Source: Myxococcota bacterium (GTDB lineage Bacteria > Myxococcota_A > Bradymonadia > UBA7976 > UBA1532). Taken from it: a stretch of 64,000 bases of DNA. The translations under genes and the position numbers were made by a program. Where the stretch lies: the NCBI GenBank assembly GCA_963169045.1, contig CAUJDF010000044.1:310001-374000 (forward strand), written 5' to 3'. Within the stretch, counting starts at the first letter, position 1; every line of letters starts with the position of its first letter. The notes beneath the pieces are model-generated. The model saw only the letters and a program-made list of their open reading frames with translations. It made no database searches and was not told the DNA's origin. This document shows positions 9,376 through 18,458 of this stretch, piece after piece.

Positions 9376-10188
9376 GTGAACGACCCCCAGCGACCCGCGG
9401 TCGACGACCTCTTCGGTGACGACGAGCCCGGTGGCGCCCCGCCGCCCCCCGGCAGCGGCCCCCCGGCGCGCCGTGGGCGCGCGGGCATCCGGCTCGCCCT
9501 CGCCGGCGCGGTGCTCGGCGCCGTCGCGCTTCTGTGGTTCCTGTCCATGCGCAACCACGACCGCTACTTCCTGACGGTCGAGGACGACACGATCGCCGTC
9601 GAGCGCGGCCTCTGGTTCCCGTTCGGCGCGGCCGAATACCGCGAGAGCCGCGCCTACGCGCCCCTGCAGCTGCCCGCGGGCGTGCTGCCCGAGCGCACCG
9701 GCGCCATGAGCAAGGACGAGCTCGACGACGTGCTGCTGAAGCTCTTCGTCGGCATCGCCGAGCGCGAGATCGCCGACCTCGACAAGGGCGACATGGACCG
9801 CGCCGAGGACGTGCTGCTCCGGGCCGGCAAGCTCGGCAACATCGACCTCCATGACGACCGCCGGGTGAGCTCGCTGATGGGCGACGTCCACTATCGCCGC
9901 GGCCTCAGCGAGGTGCGCGTGCTCACGGACCGCTTCGACGACGCCCTGCGCCACTTCGAGCTCGCCGCGCGGCACGGCGGCGCCCGCTACCGCGGCGCCG
10001 ACCGCTGGGTCGAGTCGATCCGCCGCCTCCGCGAGGAGTTCAAGCGCCTCTCGGTCGAGAGCGGCCTCGACCCCGAGAAGGTGCTCGCCGAGCCGCCTCC
10101 GGCGCCGCCGCCTGCGAGCGCCGCCGTCCCCGAGGAGGCGCCGGGGCCCGTCCCGTCCGAGGCCGCGCCGGCGACCGCCGCCGAGTAG
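9376..10188 (+). CDS. Membrane-anchored hypothetical protein with Pro/Ala-rich tail
   Basis: This is a 270-residue protein of unknown function. The GTG start follows GAGG at a good distance; the open frame upstream belongs to no recognisable protein. It has an acidic, Pro-rich cytoplasmic N-terminus, a positively charged stop (ARRGRAG), and one membrane helix at about residues 38-57. The rest is probably periplasmic: a short beta-like part (YFLTVEDDTIAVERGLWFPFG), then helices resembling one or two TPRs, then a low-complexity Pro/Ala/Glu tail. It follows dapD on the same strand by 65 bases and could be cotranscribed, though no link with lysine synthesis is visible. Confidence 0.8.
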   Translation: MNDPQRPAVDDLFGDDEPGGAPPPPGSGPPARRGRAGIRLALAGAVLGAVALLWFLSMRNHDRYFLTVEDDTIAVERGLWFPFGAAEYRESRAYAPLQLPAGVLPERTGAMSKDELDDVLLKLFVGIAEREIADLDKGDMDRAEDVLLRAGKLGNIDLHDDRRVSSLMGDVHYRRGLSEVRVLTDRFDDALRHFELAARHGGARYRGADRWVESIRRLREEFKRLSVESGLDPEKVLAEPPPAPPPASAAVPEEAPGPVPSEAAPATAAE

Positions 10189-10194
10189 CCGTCG

Positions 10195-10872
10195 CTACAG
10201 GCAGCCCGGATTCGCGCAGAACTCCAGCGGAATGCGCGCTTCGACGACGGTGTCCGGGCACGGATCGCGCGCGAAGACCTCCGGCCCGAAGGTGGCCTCG
10301 CCGCGCGCCATCGGCTCGCCGCGCGCGTCGAGCGCCGTGAAGGTCACCCGCATCGTCCCCGCCGGCACACCTTCGATGGCGCGGTGCAGCCCCTCGCAAT
10401 CGAAGATCTCGTCGAGCGTGTACTCGTCGCCCACGTCGACGGTGACCGACATCTCCTCGACGCCGTTTCCCGTGCAGTCGAGCTCGTTCGTGAACGGCCA
10501 GCGAAGGTCGACGGTGCGACGCCGCCGCAGGAGCGCCAGGTCGTCGATCTGCCGTGTGCCGCCCTCGGCGACGCGCACGTCCTGGCGTGCCTCGTGCGTC
10601 CAGCAGCCGGCGCTGTCGATGCCCTTCAGCCACAGGGTGTAGCTGCCGGCGTCGACGTCGCCGAGGTCGAGAGCGCGTCGGTCGCACGGCGCCTCGAGCT
10701 GCGCGGCCGCAGCTTTGTCGCCGTAGCCGAAGAGCTCTGCGCGGACGCGGTGCACACCGGCCTCGCTGCAGCTGAGCGCCCCCGTGCGCCACGAGACGTG
10801 GACCGCACCGGGCTCGTCACCGTCGCCGCAGCCGCCGAGGCACGCGAAGATCACGAGCGACAATCGCCGCAT
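10195..10872 (-). CDS. Putative lipoprotein with two related beta-type modules
   Basis: This is a 225-residue lipoprotein: MRRLSLVIFACLGGC places the lipid-modified Cys at 15. The mature part is Cys-rich and appears to contain two copies of a beta-sandwich-like module. Each has a W..TG/TN.L.C opening and a later GSYTLW or GTMRVTF strand followed by a D/A-x-x-G turn. Disulfides are likely in the periplasm. The ATG overlaps the stop of the amidohydrolase gene as TGATG, so the two lipoproteins are probably made together. I do not recognise a named family, and a function tied to the amidohydrolase is only inference. Confidence 0.8.
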   Translation of the reverse strand: MRRLSLVIFACLGGCGDGDEPGAVHVSWRTGALSCSEAGVHRVRAELFGYGDKAAAAQLEAPCDRRALDLGDVDAGSYTLWLKGIDSAGCWTHEARQDVRVAEGGTRQIDDLALLRRRRTVDLRWPFTNELDCTGNGVEEMSVTVDVGDEYTLDEIFDCEGLHRAIEGVPAGTMRVTFTALDARGEPMARGEATFGPEVFARDPCPDTVVEARIPLEFCANPGCL

Positions 10873-12551
10873 CAATTCCCTCCGAGGTCGAACACGACCC
10901 GGCCCGCGACGACGACGCCCCGGACGCGGAGGTCGTCCAGCCGGTCGGGAGCCACGCCGAGCGGGTCCTCGTCCAACAACGTGAAGTCGGCGTCCATGCC
11001 CGGCGCGATGCGCCCGCGGCGGTGCTCGGCGAAGCCGGCCCACGCCGCGTCGACGGTGAAGCCGCGCAGCGCCTCCTCCGCGGTGAGCGCCTCCTCCGGA
11101 TACCAGCCGCCCGGCGGCTGCCCGGCCGCGTCCTGTCGCGTGACCGCCGCGTAGAGGCCTTGCACCGGATCGGGCCGCTCCACCGGGAAGTCGCTGCCGA
11201 GCGAGAGGCGGACGCCCCGCCTCATCAGGCTGCGCCAGGCGTAGGCGTTGCGGATGCGCTCCGGACCGAGGCGCCGCTCGGCCCACGGCATGTCGCTCGT
11301 GGCGTGCGTCGTCTGGACGAGCGCCAGCACGCCGAGCCGGGCCATGCGCTGTTGGTCCTCGGGCGTGATGATCTGCGTGTGCTCGATGCGGAAGCGGCGG
11401 TCGTTGCCCGGCGTCAGCACGGCGGCGAAGGCGTCGAGCACGTCGCGCGCGGCGGCATCTCCGATGGCGTGCACGCCCACCTGGAAGCCGCGCTCCGCGT
11501 ACGCGCGCACGCGCGCCCTCAGCGCCTCGCCGTGCAGGATGGGGATGCCGCGCGTGTCGGGCGCGTCGGCGTAGGGCCCGAGCAACCACGCGCCGCGGCT
11601 GCCGAGCGCACCGTCCGCGAAGAGCTTGACGCCGTAAACCGAAACGAATTCACCAGGTTGCGGCCCGGCATCCACGAGCGGCCCGATCTCGGGGTCGTCG
11701 CCGTAGAGCAGCACGTGGACCCGCAGCAGCAGCTCGCCCGCGGCGGCCATCTCGCGCATCACCGCCACCTCGCGGGCCGAGGCGCCGGCGTCGTGCACGC
11801 CGGTGAGGCCCACCCGGTGGCATTCGCCGACCGCCGCCGTGATCCACGCGCGGATCTGGCCCGGCGTCGGCGGCGGGATCGCCTGCCGCAGCAAGTCCAT
11901 GGCCGCGTCGACGAGCACGCCCGTCGGCTCGCCCTGCGCATCGCGGAGGATGCGTCCGCCCGGCGGGTCCGCCGTCGCCGCGTCGATGCCTGCCGCCCTC
12001 ATCGCGGCGGCGTTGGCCCAAAGGGCGTGGCCGTCGATGCGCGTCAGCGCCACCGGCCGCGCGGGCGCGGCGGCGTCGAGCGGCGCCCGGTCGGGGAACT
12101 CGGGGACCGGCCAGTCGTTCTGGTCCCAGCCGCGCCCGGTGATCCAGCCTTCGCCCGTCGCCGCGCGCACCTTCGCCGCCACCTCGTCGGCAGAGCGCGT
12201 GCCTGTCAGGTCGAGCTCGGCGAGCGCGCGCCCGAGGCCCGTGAGGTGGGCGTGGCTGTCGACCAGGCCGGGGACGACGACCGCGTCCGGGCGGTCGAGC
12301 CGGCGCGCGGCGCGGCCCGTGAACCGCTCGGCCGGCCCGACCCAGGTCACGCGGCCACCGCGGATGGCCACGGCGGTGGGCGCCGGGCCCCCGGCCGGGC
12401 TTGCGTTCGGATCGAGCGTCACGACGCGGCGCGCGGTGATCAGAAGGTCGGCGGTCATCGCTCCGTCGTTCGCCGGGCCCGCGGGCGCGGCCCCGCCGCA
12501 CGCGAGGAGGAGCGCGCAGAGCAGGACGGCGCTGGTCGGGAACAGGCGCAC
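10872..12551 (-). CDS. Lipoprotein amidohydrolase (amidohydrolase family 3, YtcJ-like)
   Basis: This is a metal-dependent hydrolase of about 559 residues, probably anchored in the envelope. The GTG start gives a lipoprotein signal (MRLFPTSAVLLCALLLAC, Cys18). The frame continues open upstream, but this start is the only one with a signal sequence. Family-3 hallmarks are present: PGLVDSHAHLTGLG with the HxH metal ligands, DGHALWANAAA, VGVHAIGDAA, a RIEHTQIITPED segment and LGSDFPVE with the metal-binding Asp. Substrates in this family are diverse (N-substituted amides, cyclic imides and others) and cannot be named here. It is divergent from the metallopeptidase gene and translationally coupled to the lipoprotein downstream. 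Confidence 0.9.
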   Translation of the reverse strand: MRLFPTSAVLLCALLLACGGAAPAGPANDGAMTADLLITARRVVTLDPNASPAGGPAPTAVAIRGGRVTWVGPAERFTGRAARRLDRPDAVVVPGLVDSHAHLTGLGRALAELDLTGTRSADEVAAKVRAATGEGWITGRGWDQNDWPVPEFPDRAPLDAAAPARPVALTRIDGHALWANAAAMRAAGIDAATADPPGGRILRDAQGEPTGVLVDAAMDLLRQAIPPPTPGQIRAWITAAVGECHRVGLTGVHDAGASAREVAVMREMAAAGELLLRVHVLLYGDDPEIGPLVDAGPQPGEFVSVYGVKLFADGALGSRGAWLLGPYADAPDTRGIPILHGEALRARVRAYAERGFQVGVHAIGDAAARDVLDAFAAVLTPGNDRRFRIEHTQIITPEDQQRMARLGVLALVQTTHATSDMPWAERRLGPERIRNAYAWRSLMRRGVRLSLGSDFPVERPDPVQGLYAAVTRQDAAGQPPGGWYPEEALTAEEALRGFTVDAAWAGFAEHRRGRIAPGMDADFTLLDEDPLGVAPDRLDDLRVRGVVVAGRVVFDLGGN

Positions 12552-12603
12552 AGTGTAGGCGCATCGTGGCAGCGCCGCGGCGGCTGTGTCAACCTGCGGC
12601 CCC

Positions 12604-13254
12604 ATGGAACGCAAGCGCTTCCGCCGCCTCGCCGAGCGGTACTGGCAGAACGTGCCGGCGCGCTTCCGCGAGGGCGCGACCCTGCTCGTGCACGAGGAGG
12701 CCGAGCCCGATCCCGAGGATCCGGAGGTCTTCCTGCTCGGCGTGTGCGAGCCGGCCTTCCCCGAGCTCGGCGAGACCCGGCAGAGCCTCGTCCACCTCTG
12801 GTACGGCTCGTTCGTGGCCATGGCCGACGCCGCGGTCGACTTCGACTGGGAGGGCGAGCTCGAGGAGACCATCCTCCACGAGCTCACCCACCACTGGGAG
12901 CACCGCGCCGGCCTCGACGGCCTCGACCGGTTCGACGCCGCGCAGATCCTCAACTTCCGGCGCCGCCGCGGCTTCGAGGTCCCGGCCTGGTTCTGGCGCG
13001 ACGGCCACCCCGTCGGCGACGGCCGCTGGGAGATCGACGGCGACCTGTTCGTCGTGGTCGACGGCGAGCCGCCGTGGACGGTGGCGGTGCCGGCATCGCG
13101 CGCGCCGGTCGTCTGCTCCCCCGACCCCGAGACGGGCCTCGCCGTCGTCCCCGAGATGGGCCTGCCGTTCGACGGGGTCCCCGGCGACCTCGTCGTGGCC
13201 CGGGTGAAGCCGGCGACGTTCTGGCAGCGAATCTTCAAGAGAAACCGCAGATGA
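12604..13254 (+). CDS. Minimal zincin-type metallopeptidase
   Basis: This is a small soluble protein (216 residues from the ATG; a GTG 18 bases upstream would add six). It carries LEETILHELTHHWEH, a textbook HExxH zinc site with additional nearby His residues. The preceding part (LLGVCEP..LVHLWYGSF) matches the general layout of the minimal metallopeptidase-like (DUF1025) zincins, whose substrates are unknown. The C-terminal half is a compact beta-rich extension of about 90 residues. There is no signal peptide. Its TGA overlaps the ATG of the BtpA-family gene as ATGA, so the two are probably cotranslated. Confidence 0.82.
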   Translation: MERKRFRRLAERYWQNVPARFREGATLLVHEEAEPDPEDPEVFLLGVCEPAFPELGETRQSLVHLWYGSFVAMADAAVDFDWEGELEETILHELTHHWEHRAGLDGLDRFDAAQILNFRRRRGFEVPAWFWRDGHPVGDGRWEIDGDLFVVVDGEPPWTVAVPASRAPVVCSPDPETGLAVVPEMGLPFDGVPGDLVVARVKPATFWQRIFKRNRR

Positions 13255-14075
13255 TCGAAGACAACCAGTTGATGACCAGAATCTTTCCGGATCGACCGTT
13301 CCTGGTCGGGATGATCCACCTCGGCCCCCTGCCCGGCGCGCCGCGCTTCGGCGGCGATCTGGGCGCGGTGGTGGAGGCGGCGGCGGCGGACGCGCGGGCC
13401 CTGGCCGAGGGCGGGGCCGACGCCCTGCTCGTCGAGAACTTCCACGACGCGCCCTTCTTGAAGCAGGGGCTGGCCCCGGAGACCGTCGCGTCGCTGACCC
13501 GATGCGCCCTGGCGGTGCGCGCGGCGGCGCCCGGCCTGCCGCTCGGGATCAACGCGCTGCGGAACGACGCCCTCGCCGCGCTCGGGGTGGCGGTCGCGGT
13601 CGGCGCCACCTTCATCCGCGTCAACGTGCTGACCGGCGCCGTGGTCACCGACCAGGGCGTGATCGAAGGCGACGCCGCGGCCCTGTTGCGCCGGCGGGCG
13701 GCCCTGCGCGCCGAGGTCGCCATCCTCGCCGACGTCCAGGTGAAGCACGCGGCGCCGCTGGCGGCGCTCGACCCCGCACAGTGGGCACGCGACACCGCCT
13801 ACCGGGGCGGCGCCGACGCCCTGGTCGTCTCCGGCAGCGGCACCGGCGAGCCGACCTCGCCCGAGCGCGTGGCCGCCGTGCGCCGCGCCGTCCCCGACCG
13901 CCCGGTGCTCGTCGGCAGCGGCGCCACCGCCGGGACCGTCGCCGCGCTCGGCGCCGACGGCTACATCGTCGGCACGGCCCTGAAGGCGGCGGGGCGCGTG
14001 GACGCAGCCAGGGTCCGCGCCATCGCCGACGCCATCCGCGGGACGGGGCGCTACTCGGTCGGGTCGACGGTGTAG
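13251..14075 (+). CDS. BtpA/SgcQ-family TIM-barrel protein
   Basis: This protein has 274 residues (a second ATG seven codons in is possible). The hallmarks of the BtpA family are present: VGMIHLGPLPGAP at the N-terminus, GADALLVENFHDAPF, GINALRND, ATFIRVNVLTGAVVTDQG, ILADVQVKHAAPL, ADALVVSGSGTGEPT and a final GSGATAGTVAAL..YIVGTALK phosphate-site-like stretch. In cyanobacteria BtpA affects photosystem I; most homologues occur in non-phototrophs, where the fold suggests binding of a nucleoside or sugar phosphate. No photosynthesis gene is nearby. The gene is coupled to the metallopeptidase upstream, and its last 25 bases overlap the end of the pilin-like gene on the other strand. Confidence 0.9.
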   Translation: MIEDNQLMTRIFPDRPFLVGMIHLGPLPGAPRFGGDLGAVVEAAAADARALAEGGADALLVENFHDAPFLKQGLAPETVASLTRCALAVRAAAPGLPLGINALRNDALAALGVAVAVGATFIRVNVLTGAVVTDQGVIEGDAAALLRRRAALRAEVAILADVQVKHAAPLAALDPAQWARDTAYRGGADALVVSGSGTGEPTSPERVAAVRRAVPDRPVLVGSGATAGTVAALGADGYIVGTALKAAGRVDAARVRAIADAIRGTGRYSVGSTV

Positions 14076-14593
14076 AGGCCGGCGCCGCCCGTCACGCCGT
14101 TGAGCAGGTCCACGTAGCCGACGCGCTCGAAGGTGGCGAAGCGGTCGTCGCAGTTCAGGTTGCCGTTGGCGCGCGCGGTGAAGCGCGCCGTCACGCCCTG
14201 CCCGACGCTGTCGAACGTGTACCAGTAGAAGAACGGGTCCTGCATCGCGAACTCGAGCTTCTGCCAGGTCTCGGGGGCCCAGTCGGCGGGATTGACGATG
14301 CAGCGGCCGGCGACGCCGTCACGGCAGCAGGCGTCGACGCCGGGCGTGGGGGCCGCCGGGTCGGGGAAGCGCGCCGCGAGGGCGACCCCGTTGCGGTCGA
14401 CAGGGTCGCTCTGGAACGAGGTCACAGCGCCGTCGTAGAGTCGGCGGACGTTGACCAGCGCCTCCGTGCTCTTGCTGCGCCGGATGCTCTTCTGAAACGC
14501 AGGGATTGCGATCGCCGCCAGGATCCCGATGATGGCGACGACGATCATCAGCTCGATGAGCGTGAAGCCCCGCCCCCCGCGCGCCAGGCGCAT
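14051..14593 (-). CDS. Type IV pilin-like protein
   Basis: This is a 180-residue prepilin. The N-terminus MRLARGGRG/FTLIELMIVV has a short basic leader, a Gly before the cleaved Phe and Glu at +5 of the mature protein, followed by the long hydrophobic helix IVVAIIGILAAIAIPAF. The globular part contains CC, C and C residues that may pair. The start is fixed by GGAGG five bases upstream. It could be a major or minor pilin or a pseudopilin; no pil or gsp gene lies in the window, so the assembly machine is elsewhere. It is divergent from the TonB-family gene and overlaps the btpA-like gene tail to tail by 25 bases. Confidence 0.93.
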   Translation of the reverse strand: MRLARGGRGFTLIELMIVVAIIGILAAIAIPAFQKSIRRSKSTEALVNVRRLYDGAVTSFQSDPVDRNGVALAARFPDPAAPTPGVDACCRDGVAGRCIVNPADWAPETWQKLEFAMQDPFFYWYTFDSVGQGVTARFTARANGNLNCDDRFATFERVGYVDLLNGVTGGAGLYTVDPTE

Positions 14594-14651
14594 CCGTACC
14601 TCCACCACCTGGATGTAACTTTCTACCAGGAGTGGACGGACGCAACAATGG

Positions 14652-14712
14652 CGCGCGCAACCCCGACGGTCCCGCGGGGCATCGGTGGGTTGGGCCTGGA
14701 AGTTTGCGCGCG
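14652..14712. promoter_or_regulatory. 9-bp inverted repeat in the pilin/TonB divergent region
   Basis: CGCGCGCAA at 14652-14660 and its exact complement TTGCGCGCG at 14704-14712 lie 43 bases apart between the two divergent starts. It may be an operator pair or chance in GC-rich DNA. No convincing -35/-10 pair or sigma-54 site was found here. Confidence 0.25.
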
Positions 14713-14747
14713 TGGTTGCCGATGATGGAGGCGACCGCGGGAGAGAC

Positions 14748-15971
14748 ATGCGTCGCATCCGGGAACGAGCGAGCGATCGGATCCTCATCGCTCTGGCGAT
14801 CGCCATCGGCGTCCACGTCACGCTCATGGCGCCCGCGGTGCAGTGGCTCATGGCCGGCGCGACGTCGCCGCCGAAGGACGAGCCGGCTCCGAAGCCGTCC
14901 GACACGCGCTTCGTCGAGGTGCAGCTCTTCCCGCCCCACCAGAAGCCGGCCTTCGTGGCGCCCCCGAAGGAGGACGTCGTCGAGGCGCCGAAGACGGAGA
15001 CGCCCGAGAAGCCTCCGAAGCCGGAGGAGCCCGAGGAGAAGCCCGACGGGCAGATCGTCGAGATCCCGCCCCCCGAGCGGCAGGAGCGGCCCGAGGACGC
15101 CCAGCTGATCTCCGAGTACGACAGCAAGGTCGACCGCGAGCAGGTTTCGAGCAGCAACGAGGCCCCGAAGCAGCGCCAGATCAAGTCCGACCGGACGATC
15201 GCGTCGGCGGGCGACAACGAGGCGGGCACCGAGACGGCGCGGCGCACGTCGACGAAGGAGCAGAAGTCGAAGGGGCCCACCGGCGACGCCGAGACACCCG
15301 GCAACTCGGCCAAGGCCAACGATGCCCCGGGCGATCCGACCGCCCGCGCCACCGACCCGCAGAAGGCGACCGATCCCGAGGCCGACCGGCCCCAGCGACC
15401 CGAGGGCGGCGGCGACCTCAGCCCGCGCGACGCCGCCGCCCGCGAGGAGCGCCGCATGCTGGGCCGCGGCTCGCCGTACGTCCAGGGCGGCCACGCCGGT
15501 GGCGCGCCGTCGGTGGGGTCGATCCTGCCCTCGCTGGGCCCCGAGGACATCGCGCGCAGCGACGGCTCCATCGACCACCTGCCCGACGTCGACGAGGGCG
15601 ACGTGACGGCGCTGAACACGCGCGCCAGCAAGTACGCGTCGTTCTTCAACCGCGTGAAGAACAGCGTGCAGGAGCACTGGCACGCGGTGGACGTGCACCG
15701 CATGCACGACCCCTACGGCCGCGTCTACGGCGTGCGGGACCGCATCACGATCGTCTCGGTGACGCTGAACCCCGACGGCACGCTCGACGACATCCAGGTG
15801 GAGAAGAACAGCGGCGTCGCCTTCCTCGACGAGGTGGCGCTGCGCGCCTTCCGCGAGGCGCAGCCCTTCCCGAACCCGCCCCGCGGCCTGGCGGACGCCG
15901 ACGGCCGCATCCGCTTCCGTTTCGGCTTCTGCCTCGAGATCAACGGCGGCGGAATGCAGTTCCGCTTCTGA
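14748..15971 (+). CDS. TonB-family protein
   Basis: This 407-residue energy-transducing protein has a basic N-terminus (MRRIRERASDR), one membrane helix at about 12-35 and a long Pro/Glu/Lys-rich periplasmic spacer up to about residue 230. The C-terminal TonB-like domain covers about 300-400 (VKNSVQEHWHAVDVH, VSVTLNPDGTLDDIQVEKNSG, DEVALRAFREAQPFPNPP). Such proteins couple the inner-membrane proton gradient to outer-membrane receptors. No exbB, exbD or receptor gene is adjacent. The ATG after GGGAGAG is preferred over an upstream in-frame start that would add a non-membrane leader. It converges on gcvH. Confidence 0.92.
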   Translation: MRRIRERASDRILIALAIAIGVHVTLMAPAVQWLMAGATSPPKDEPAPKPSDTRFVEVQLFPPHQKPAFVAPPKEDVVEAPKTETPEKPPKPEEPEEKPDGQIVEIPPPERQERPEDAQLISEYDSKVDREQVSSSNEAPKQRQIKSDRTIASAGDNEAGTETARRTSTKEQKSKGPTGDAETPGNSAKANDAPGDPTARATDPQKATDPEADRPQRPEGGGDLSPRDAAAREERRMLGRGSPYVQGGHAGGAPSVGSILPSLGPEDIARSDGSIDHLPDVDEGDVTALNTRASKYASFFNRVKNSVQEHWHAVDVHRMHDPYGRVYGVRDRITIVSVTLNPDGTLDDIQVEKNSGVAFLDEVALRAFREAQPFPNPPRGLADADGRIRFRFGFCLEINGGGMQFRF

Positions 15972-16015
15972 CGCGCAACCGGCCTCCTGGCCCCGCCGAC
16001 CTTCGATGCCGCCGG

Positions 16016-16402
16016 TCAGGCGTTGGCGAGGACTTCGTCGTAGCCGGCCTCGTCGAGCAGGCCGTCGACGTCGGCGGGGTTGGCGGGGCGCAGACGCAGG
16101 ATCCAGCCGCCGCCGTATGGATCGCGGTTGATGGCTTCCGGTGCGCTCGACAGCGCGTCGTTGATCGCGGTCACCTCGCCGGCGATCGGCGCGTACACGT
16201 CGCTGACGGCCTTGACCGACTCGACGACGCCGAACGTCTCGCCAGCGGCGAGGGCGCGCCCGACGGCGGGCAGCTCGACGTACACGAGCTCGCCGAGGGC
16301 GTCCTGGGCGTGCTCGGTGATACCGACGGTGACGGTGCCGTCGTCCTCGCGACGGACCCACTCGTGGGAACGGGTGTAATGGAGCCCGGCGGGCGCTTTC
16401 AT
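16016..16402 (-). CDS. gcvH: Glycine cleavage system H protein
   Basis: This is the lipoyl carrier of the glycine cleavage complex, 128 residues, the usual size. The lipoylated Lys lies in [15 protein letters not shown], and the domain begins with the typical [10 protein letters not shown]. It shuttles the aminomethyl group between the P, T and L proteins in the cytoplasm. It is the last gene of folD-gcvT-gcvH, 19 bases after gcvT. The P-protein gene (gcvP) is not in the window. Confidence 0.97.
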   Translation of the reverse strand: MKAPAGLHYTRSHEWVRREDDGTVTVGITEHAQDALGELVYVELPAVGRALAAGETFGVVESVKAVSDVYAPIAGEVTAINDALSSAPEAINRDPYGGGWILRLRPANPADVDGLLDEAGYDEVLANA

Positions 16403-16421
16403 GGGTCGACTCCTCGGGAGA

Positions 16422-17495
16422 CTACTTCTTCAGGAACGGCGTGGGGACGACGGTGGCCGTCTCGACGCGGCCACGGATCTCGATGCCGATCTTCGTGCCG
16501 CTCTGGTGCTTGCCGGTGGGCACGTAGGCCAGGCCGATGTTGGTGCCGAGCGAGGGCGAGCGCGTGCCGCTGGTCACCTGGCCGATGACGGCGCCGCCCT
16601 CGTCGACGACCGGATAGCCGTGGCGCGCGGGCACCTTGCCGTCCATCCGGAAGCCGACGAGGCGCCGCGGGACGCCCTTCGCCTTCTGCTCAACGAGCGC
16701 CGATTTACCAATGAAATCAGGCTTGTCGAGTTTGACCACCCAGCCGAGGCCGGCCTCGAGCGGCGTCGTGCCGTCGTCGATGTCGTTCCCGTAGAGGGCG
16801 AGCTTGAACTCGAGGCGCAGCGTGTCGCGCGCGCCGAGCCCACACGGCTGGGCCCCCTGCGCCACGAGCGCATCCCAGATCGTCGGCGCCGCGTGTGGCG
16901 CGACGTACAGCTCGAAGCCGTCCTCGCCGGTGTAGCCAGTGCGGGCGATGATGGCCCGCGACCCGGCCACGTCGCCCTCGACGAACCGCATGCGCCCGAT
17001 GGGGCCGAGGTCGACCGAGGTGATCGCTTGCAGCATCGCCGCCGCCGCGGGGCCCTGGATCGCGATCTGCGCGTAGTCGTCGCTCCGGTCGTGCGCTTCG
17101 GCGCCTTCGAGGTGGCCCGTGATCCAGGCGAAGTCCTTTTCGCGGTTGGCGGCGTTCACGCAGATGAACACGCGGTCCCGCCCGAAGCGGTACACGATCA
17201 GGTCGTCGACGATGCCGCCGTCGGGCCGGCACATCGCCGTGTAGAGGGCCTGGCCGTCGGCGATCGTCTCGAGATCGTTGGTGATCAGGCGATTGACGGC
17301 GGCGATGGCGCCGGGCCCGCGGACGTCGACCTCGCCCATGTGGCTCACGTCGAACAGGCCTGCGCGCTGGCGGACGGCGTCGTGCTCCTGCTGGATGCCC
17401 ACGTACTGGACGGGCATCTCCCAGCCGCCGAACGAAACGAAGCGGGCGCCTGCCTCGCGGTGCTTCTCGTAGAGCGGCGTGCGGCGATCGGACAT
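16422..17495 (-). CDS. gcvT: Glycine cleavage system T protein (aminomethyltransferase)
   Basis: GcvT transfers the methylene of H-protein-bound aminomethyl to tetrahydrofolate and releases ammonia. The protein has 357 residues from the ATG. That start is preferred because [20 protein letters not shown] is the standard GcvT opening and GAGAGG lies upstream; an in-frame extension has no family match. Conserved stretches include [19 protein letters not shown]-type folate contacts ([12 protein letters not shown]), [12 protein letters not shown] and [10 protein letters not shown]. It lies between folD and gcvH in a one-carbon operon. A short AT-richer codon patch covers the [13 protein letters not shown] segment. 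Confidence 0.97.
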   Translation of the reverse strand: MSDRRTPLYEKHREAGARFVSFGGWEMPVQYVGIQQEHDAVRQRAGLFDVSHMGEVDVRGPGAIAAVNRLITNDLETIADGQALYTAMCRPDGGIVDDLIVYRFGRDRVFICVNAANREKDFAWITGHLEGAEAHDRSDDYAQIAIQGPAAAAMLQAITSVDLGPIGRMRFVEGDVAGSRAIIARTGYTGEDGFELYVAPHAAPTIWDALVAQGAQPCGLGARDTLRLEFKLALYGNDIDDGTTPLEAGLGWVVKLDKPDFIGKSALVEQKAKGVPRRLVGFRMDGKVPARHGYPVVDEGGAVIGQVTSGTRSPSLGTNIGLAYVPTGKHQSGTKIGIEIRGRVETATVVPTPFLKK

Positions 17496-17535
17496 GTCAG
17501 AGACCTCTCGGAGAGTCGTCGCGCGGGACTCTAGC

Positions 17536-18411
17536 TCAACGGCGAGCGGCCGCAAAGGCGCGCTCGGCGGCCGTGCACGTGTTCGCGAGGAGTGAGGCGA
17601 CGGTCATCGGGCCGACGCCCCCGGGGACCGGGGTGATCGCGCCGGCCACCTCGACCACCTCGTCGAAGGCGACGTCGCCGGCGAGCTTGCCGGTGGCGGG
17701 ATCGCGCGTGGTGCCGACGTCGATGACGCAGGCGCCGGGCTTCACCCAGTCGCGGCGCACGAGGCCCGGCCGCCCGACCGCGGCGACCAGGATGTCGGCC
17801 TCGCGACAGACGGCGGGCAGGTCGGGCGTCCGGCTGTGACAGATGGTGACGGTGGCGTTCGCCTCGAGCAGCAGCAGCGCCATGGGCTTGCCGACGATGG
17901 CGCTGCGGCCGATGACCACCGCGCGCCGGCCCTGCGGGTCGACCCCGGCGTCGGCGATGAGGCGCATGATGCCCGCCGGCGTGCACGACGGCAGCGTCGG
18001 CGCGCCGCTCAGCAGGCGGCCGACGTTGATCGGGTGCAGGCCGTCGACGTCCTTCTCGGGGCGGATGCGCTCCTGGAGCGCGCGCACGGCGTCACCGCCG
18101 ATGCCGCCGGGCAGCGGCAGCTGGAGGAGCAGGCCGTGGACGCTGGGATCGGCGTTGAGCTCGTCCACGACGCGCTCGAGCGCCGTCACGGAGACGTCGG
18201 CGGACAGCCGCAGCGTGCGGCCGTTCATCCCGACCTCGGCCGCCATCTTCTCCTTCTGGCGGACGTAGGTGGCGCTGGCCGGGTCGTCGCCGGCGAGGAC
18301 GACCGTCAGCCCCGGCGTCAGGCCCTGCGCCTTCAACGCGTCGACGCGGACCGCCACCTCGGCCCGCAGGCGGGCGGCCACGGCGCGCCCGTCGATGATT
18401 GTCGCCGTCAT
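17536..18411 (-). CDS. folD: Bifunctional methylenetetrahydrofolate dehydrogenase/cyclohydrolase
   Basis: FolD oxidises 5,10-methylene-THF to methenyl-THF with NADP and hydrolyses it to 10-formyl-THF. The protein has 291 residues from an ATG preceded by GAGGAGG. Motifs include [14 protein letters not shown] with the catalytic Lys, [26 protein letters not shown], the nucleotide-binding [17 protein letters not shown], and [18 protein letters not shown] at the C-terminus. It lies 40 bases upstream of gcvT, so methylene-THF from glycine cleavage has its oxidising enzyme made from the same transcript. Confidence 0.97.
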   Translation of the reverse strand: MTATIIDGRAVAARLRAEVAVRVDALKAQGLTPGLTVVLAGDDPASATYVRQKEKMAAEVGMNGRTLRLSADVSVTALERVVDELNADPSVHGLLLQLPLPGGIGGDAVRALQERIRPEKDVDGLHPINVGRLLSGAPTLPSCTPAGIMRLIADAGVDPQGRRAVVIGRSAIVGKPMALLLLEANATVTICHSRTPDLPAVCREADILVAAVGRPGLVRRDWVKPGACVIDVGTTRDPATGKLAGDVAFDEVVEVAGAITPVPGGVGPMTVASLLANTCTAAERAFAAARR

Positions 18412-18458
18412 CGGCGCCTCCTCTTTCGGGGGCAGACTCGCGCCGGCGTGGGCGAGAT

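Noticed and set aside
14594-14747. Sigma-54 promoter for the pilin-like gene
   Set aside because: TTGC is present but no GG lies at the required distance upstream.
15972-16015. Terminator between the TonB-family gene and gcvH
   Set aside because: Only short, widely spaced complementary bits (ACCGGC/GCCGGT) are present, and no convincing hairpin.
17496-17535. Glycine riboswitch before gcvT
   Set aside because: Only 40 bases separate folD and gcvT, too short for a glycine aptamer, and the gap upstream of folD is also only about 47 bases.
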